NCBI GenBank assembly: GCA_963931865.1
Contig: OZ007508.1
Coordinates: 16,727,104 to 16,791,103, forward strand
Length of the DNA stretch: 64,000 nt
Source: Axinella damicornis
Lineage: Eukaryota; Porifera; Demospongiae; Axinellida; Axinellidae
Direction: 5' to 3'
Shown here one piece after another: positions 61,162-64,000 of the stretch. Each line of letters begins with the position of its first letter. Position 1 is the first letter of the stretch. The notes below the pieces were generated by a model that was not told where the DNA came from, ran no database searches, and was given only the letters and a program-made list of their open reading frames with translations. Both the position numbers and the translations under genes were made by a program.

Positions 61162-64000
61162 TCACGGCTTTGATGGTGGGTGACTGAAGTGGGGAGTCCA
61201 ATTGTCTGGTGTACTCGACGGATCACTCGAGGGAATATGTGGTCCATAGCCGGGGTGATACTGGGGCTGCTGATGGGGAGGAGGGAAGCCTGGGAGTTGC
61301 ATGGACGCAACAGACTGCTGTTGGATGACATGCTGGGGGTACTGGACTTGTGTCTCTTGTGGTGCAGGCTGAAAGCCACTTGGAGGAGCCTGTAGTTGCA
61401 CATGTGGGGTGGGCGGCTGTTCACCATATTGATACTGGGGGTGTGGATTGTGTGCCCCATGCGGCATTTGAAACCTGCTAGGAAAGTGAGGATTCGGCAT
61501 TGGAGGGATCGGGCAACCTGTAGGAGGGAACGAGCAGAGATAAGTCAGGTGTCAGTACACATTCAATGTGAGTGCTGCCAAGAAGTACGGAATTTTAATT
61601 ATCACTAGCTACAGTCACCAATTTAGCAATTTAGCACTTACAGTACGTTTGCCTCAGGGTTTGTGCAACATCTGGCCGGCCAACAAACTCGATCGCCTCG
61701 GCAAGTTCACACCATGTTGGAGGAGGATTGACTCGTGGTAGCCACTTCTCCGTAAGAACAGCCATGAGGCACCTCTGCGGCTCCCCACGGTGTTGTTCAT
61801 TTATGGCACTGAGCTGGGCTTGGGGGATGTCTAGGTAAACACCAATCGGCTGCCACTTGTCTGGGACAGTGTGATAGAGCTGCTTCATCACTTGCTTCTG
61901 AGTAGGTTTGGACACATCTAGAAATCAAAGGCAAGACCACAAGTAACCATTGCCCAGATGGACAGAGAGGTTGTAGGTGAGCTAACAAAACACATTACAG
62001 ACTTAGGAACATAGATTTTAATTTACCTTGAAACTGATGGTGGTAAGACACTTGATGACCATACCGCGGTTGATATGGTGAGGAGGGTGCATAGGATTGC
62101 TGATATCCATGGGCAGGTTGCAGTGTGGGGTGTAGTATAGGAGAGCCCTCCACCAGCTTTGACAAGCTCTCAACATCACTTCGTGGCAGCAGGGGAGACG
62201 ACGAGGCATGTACTGCGGCACTGGCTGTCCGAGGGCTTTTCATCTGGTACTCTGTGCATGTAATATTAACAAGCAGCTATCAGCCATGAGTATTATCGTA
62301 CCATCTAGCATGTTGGGTGTGTTCCACATTCATACTAACCCTATTTTGCAGACCACCAAAATTGGCATGGTAGCTATCCACTGTTTGCAGTGGGACGGGA
62401 AGCTGCACATAACTATTCAGTTACACTAAATGACTTTCAAGATCCTGCTCTGTGTAAAACACAATCTGGTGTTTGGAGAATACTATTGTTTAGCAGTGGT
62501 AGTCTTATGCATTGTGTGGTGACAGCTGACAGGCTTCCTACAGACTGACTGGCTCAGAGAGGTTAGAGTAACACAGTATATAGTCTCTTTCCCAGACCCT
62601 CATTACGTGCGGAATATATAGACTTTACACCTTCTAGTTCTCAACAGAAAACCTGTTGAGCTGCACACTGCAGACAGTGGGAACCAGACCATGAAGAGTG
62701 GTCTGGGAACAATGCTATTTACATACATCATAGAACTGTATATCTGCAAACTTTCATGAAGCAAAATGGTAACTTTTGTGCTGCACAAAAATAGTTTTAT
62801 TACTTCAGATCATATATTTGTGGACTGGGAATACCGTTTTTACAGCGGATGACCTATGATCTCTGACACATCCAGAAAAAGATGGAGCTGATTGAAGCAT
62901 GAAAGGGCTTGTTGCCAATGAAGCTACTACGTTTGCTGTTGGTGAAGTACTTGTGTGCAAAAGAAAATTGAGGAACACTACAGACTGGTACGTTGTTGCA
63001 GCAAAGAACGAGACACCTTTTATCCCACCGTCCCTCAGTTACAGGTATCTCAGAAGGGTCATCTCGCAAAAACAACGAGCTACCATTGCATGGAAATATT
63101 ATTTGCTGTAAAATGTAAAATTGATTATGTGAATTAAAGTTTCATGCTTTATAACGACCACAAAACAATTTCCCTTTGTAGCCGGTGTACAACAAGGTAA
63201 ACAACAATGAGCTTGTCACCTGAGGTTGTTGCCTTTGTCTTCAGCCACACTTTCTCCCTCTCTCCTAGCTCTCCAGACCGGTCAGCATCCCGGCTGCACT
63301 GCCAGTACTCTTGGTCCTTGGATAAGGTGGCTACATGCAGTGGAGAGGCAGGCTGTGTGCTGGTAACCTGCCAGCTGTCACTGCTACTGTGGGGACAGAA
63401 AAATGCCTCAAGAGGCTTTGAGTTGTTATACTTCAAGGTTTTAGTGGCTGCGTCGATCCCTTCAAATATCGAATTCCGAATGGTGGGGCAGATCTTGCAA
63501 CATGCTGACGATGGTGCCCTAATGTGGACCTCAAAGAAGGCAAAGGAATCAACTAGGGTGACCGCGCAAGCATGGTCAGGCAACCTGAACTTGATGATGT
63601 TTCTTGCTATCAGAATGGGTGTACCACTACTAGGAAGCAAGACTTCCCATCGGCAATGACTCATTAGGAATGCAGCCAGGCAGGGAAAGACTCCAGCACG
63701 TGGCCAGCCATTGGGGAAGCGAAGAATGAGTGGAGCTGCGGCATCTGTGAAGATGCGATGCTTGTCTAGCTCCTCACGAGATACCATGTCCAGAAGTGAG
63801 GGCATGAAGTACTCATCCCCTGATACCGGACCAATGATTAGAAGGTGTTGGAGAAGCCTAAGAAGATCAGCTGCAGTAAAAAGGCCAGGGACATAGTGCT
63901 CGGGAAACTGCTCCAGAAATTCAAGAGTGACGATGCCCTGGTCTCGAAACTTAAGCCATTTACTAGTGACAAATACCTCAGACATTGCACAGTTCCCATC
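61162..64000 (-). CDS. ROCO-family protein 2 (COR-like region, Death domain, Pro/Gln-rich tail), partial
   Basis: Exons on the minus strand: 64000(open)-63220, 62251-62027, 61917-61642, 61517-61162. Each junction has GT-AG signals and carries phase 1, giving one frame. The first exon is COR-like (EFLEQFPEHYVPGLFTAADL, DEYFMPSLLDM, RFPNGWPRAGVFPCLAAFL) and aligns with ROCO gene 1 through GEREKVW against SPSEKVW near its end. The second encodes a Ser/Pro/Tyr-rich linker (SPYQPRYGHQ). The third is a Death domain (VPDKWQPIGVYLDIP, LTEKWLPRVNPPPTWCELAE, EFVGRPDVAQTL). The fourth is a Pro/Gln-rich tail ending HPPSKP. The G-domain lies beyond the window. A signalling role through Death-domain adaptors is inferred. 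The acceptor at 62252 was chosen over the one at 62244 because only it keeps the frame. Confidence 0.8.
62637..62920. repeat. Intronic sequence shared with ROCO gene 1 (partner 12192-12432)
   Basis: Lies in the intron 63219-62252. Same order and orientation of shared motifs as its partner, including GGATGACCTATGATCTCTGA and AAAAAGATGGAGCTGAT. Confidence 0.7.

Overview
The window looks like nuclear DNA of an intron-rich, repeat-rich animal. I favour a sponge (Porifera), by inference only. Supporting it are a Rab14 gene split by many short introns with GT-AG boundaries, two ROCO-type GTPase genes carrying Death domains, a beta-helix-repeat (Pmp-like) protein fused to a multipass membrane domain, and a very dense load of short non-autonomous DNA transposons. 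There is no bacterial operon structure. I saw no rRNA, tRNA or CRISPR array.

Layout. 1-246 is the 3' end of an unrecognised plus-strand gene. 689-2500 is a repeat-laden block duplicated at 42937-44815. 2571-5183 is almost wholly transposon remnants, including a hAT deletion derivative. 5251-9010 is a broken plus-strand gene for a beta-helix-repeat membrane protein. 9540-10530 holds a Harbinger-like MITE and a 35-bp minisatellite. 10952-16196 (minus) is ROCO gene 1: Roc G-domain, COR-like region, then Death-domain exons. 16197-25940 has no convincing gene, only repeats, low-complexity arrays and homopolymers. From 26008 to 43381 (minus) there is a string of tiny exons, mostly 21-42 nt and whole-codon in length, that encode coiled-coil-like peptides; I infer one long gene, but this is not proven. 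47275-51571 (minus) is Rab14 without its first exon; a dead extra copy of one exon sits at 53381-53493. 51956-52467 is a DUF3504/Crypton-type fragment. 54514-59140 is again transposon remnants. 59332-60771 (minus) is a 5'-truncated non-LTR retrotransposon. 61162-64000 (minus) is ROCO gene 2, running off the window end, with four exons whose splice phases all agree.

Biological themes. The two ROCO-Death genes are relatives on the same strand. They share a stretch of intron sequence (12192-12432 and 62637-62920) as well as domains, which suggests gene duplication and an innate-immune or cell-death signalling role. The main genomic theme is a family of foldback elements (TAGYCTCG...CGAGRCTA) that makes 9-bp target duplications, with at least ten copies recognisable here. 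Lesser families show TTAA, TTA, TA and 8-bp target duplications. Single-base indels and an in-frame stop in the large membrane-protein gene could be true decay or assembly error.
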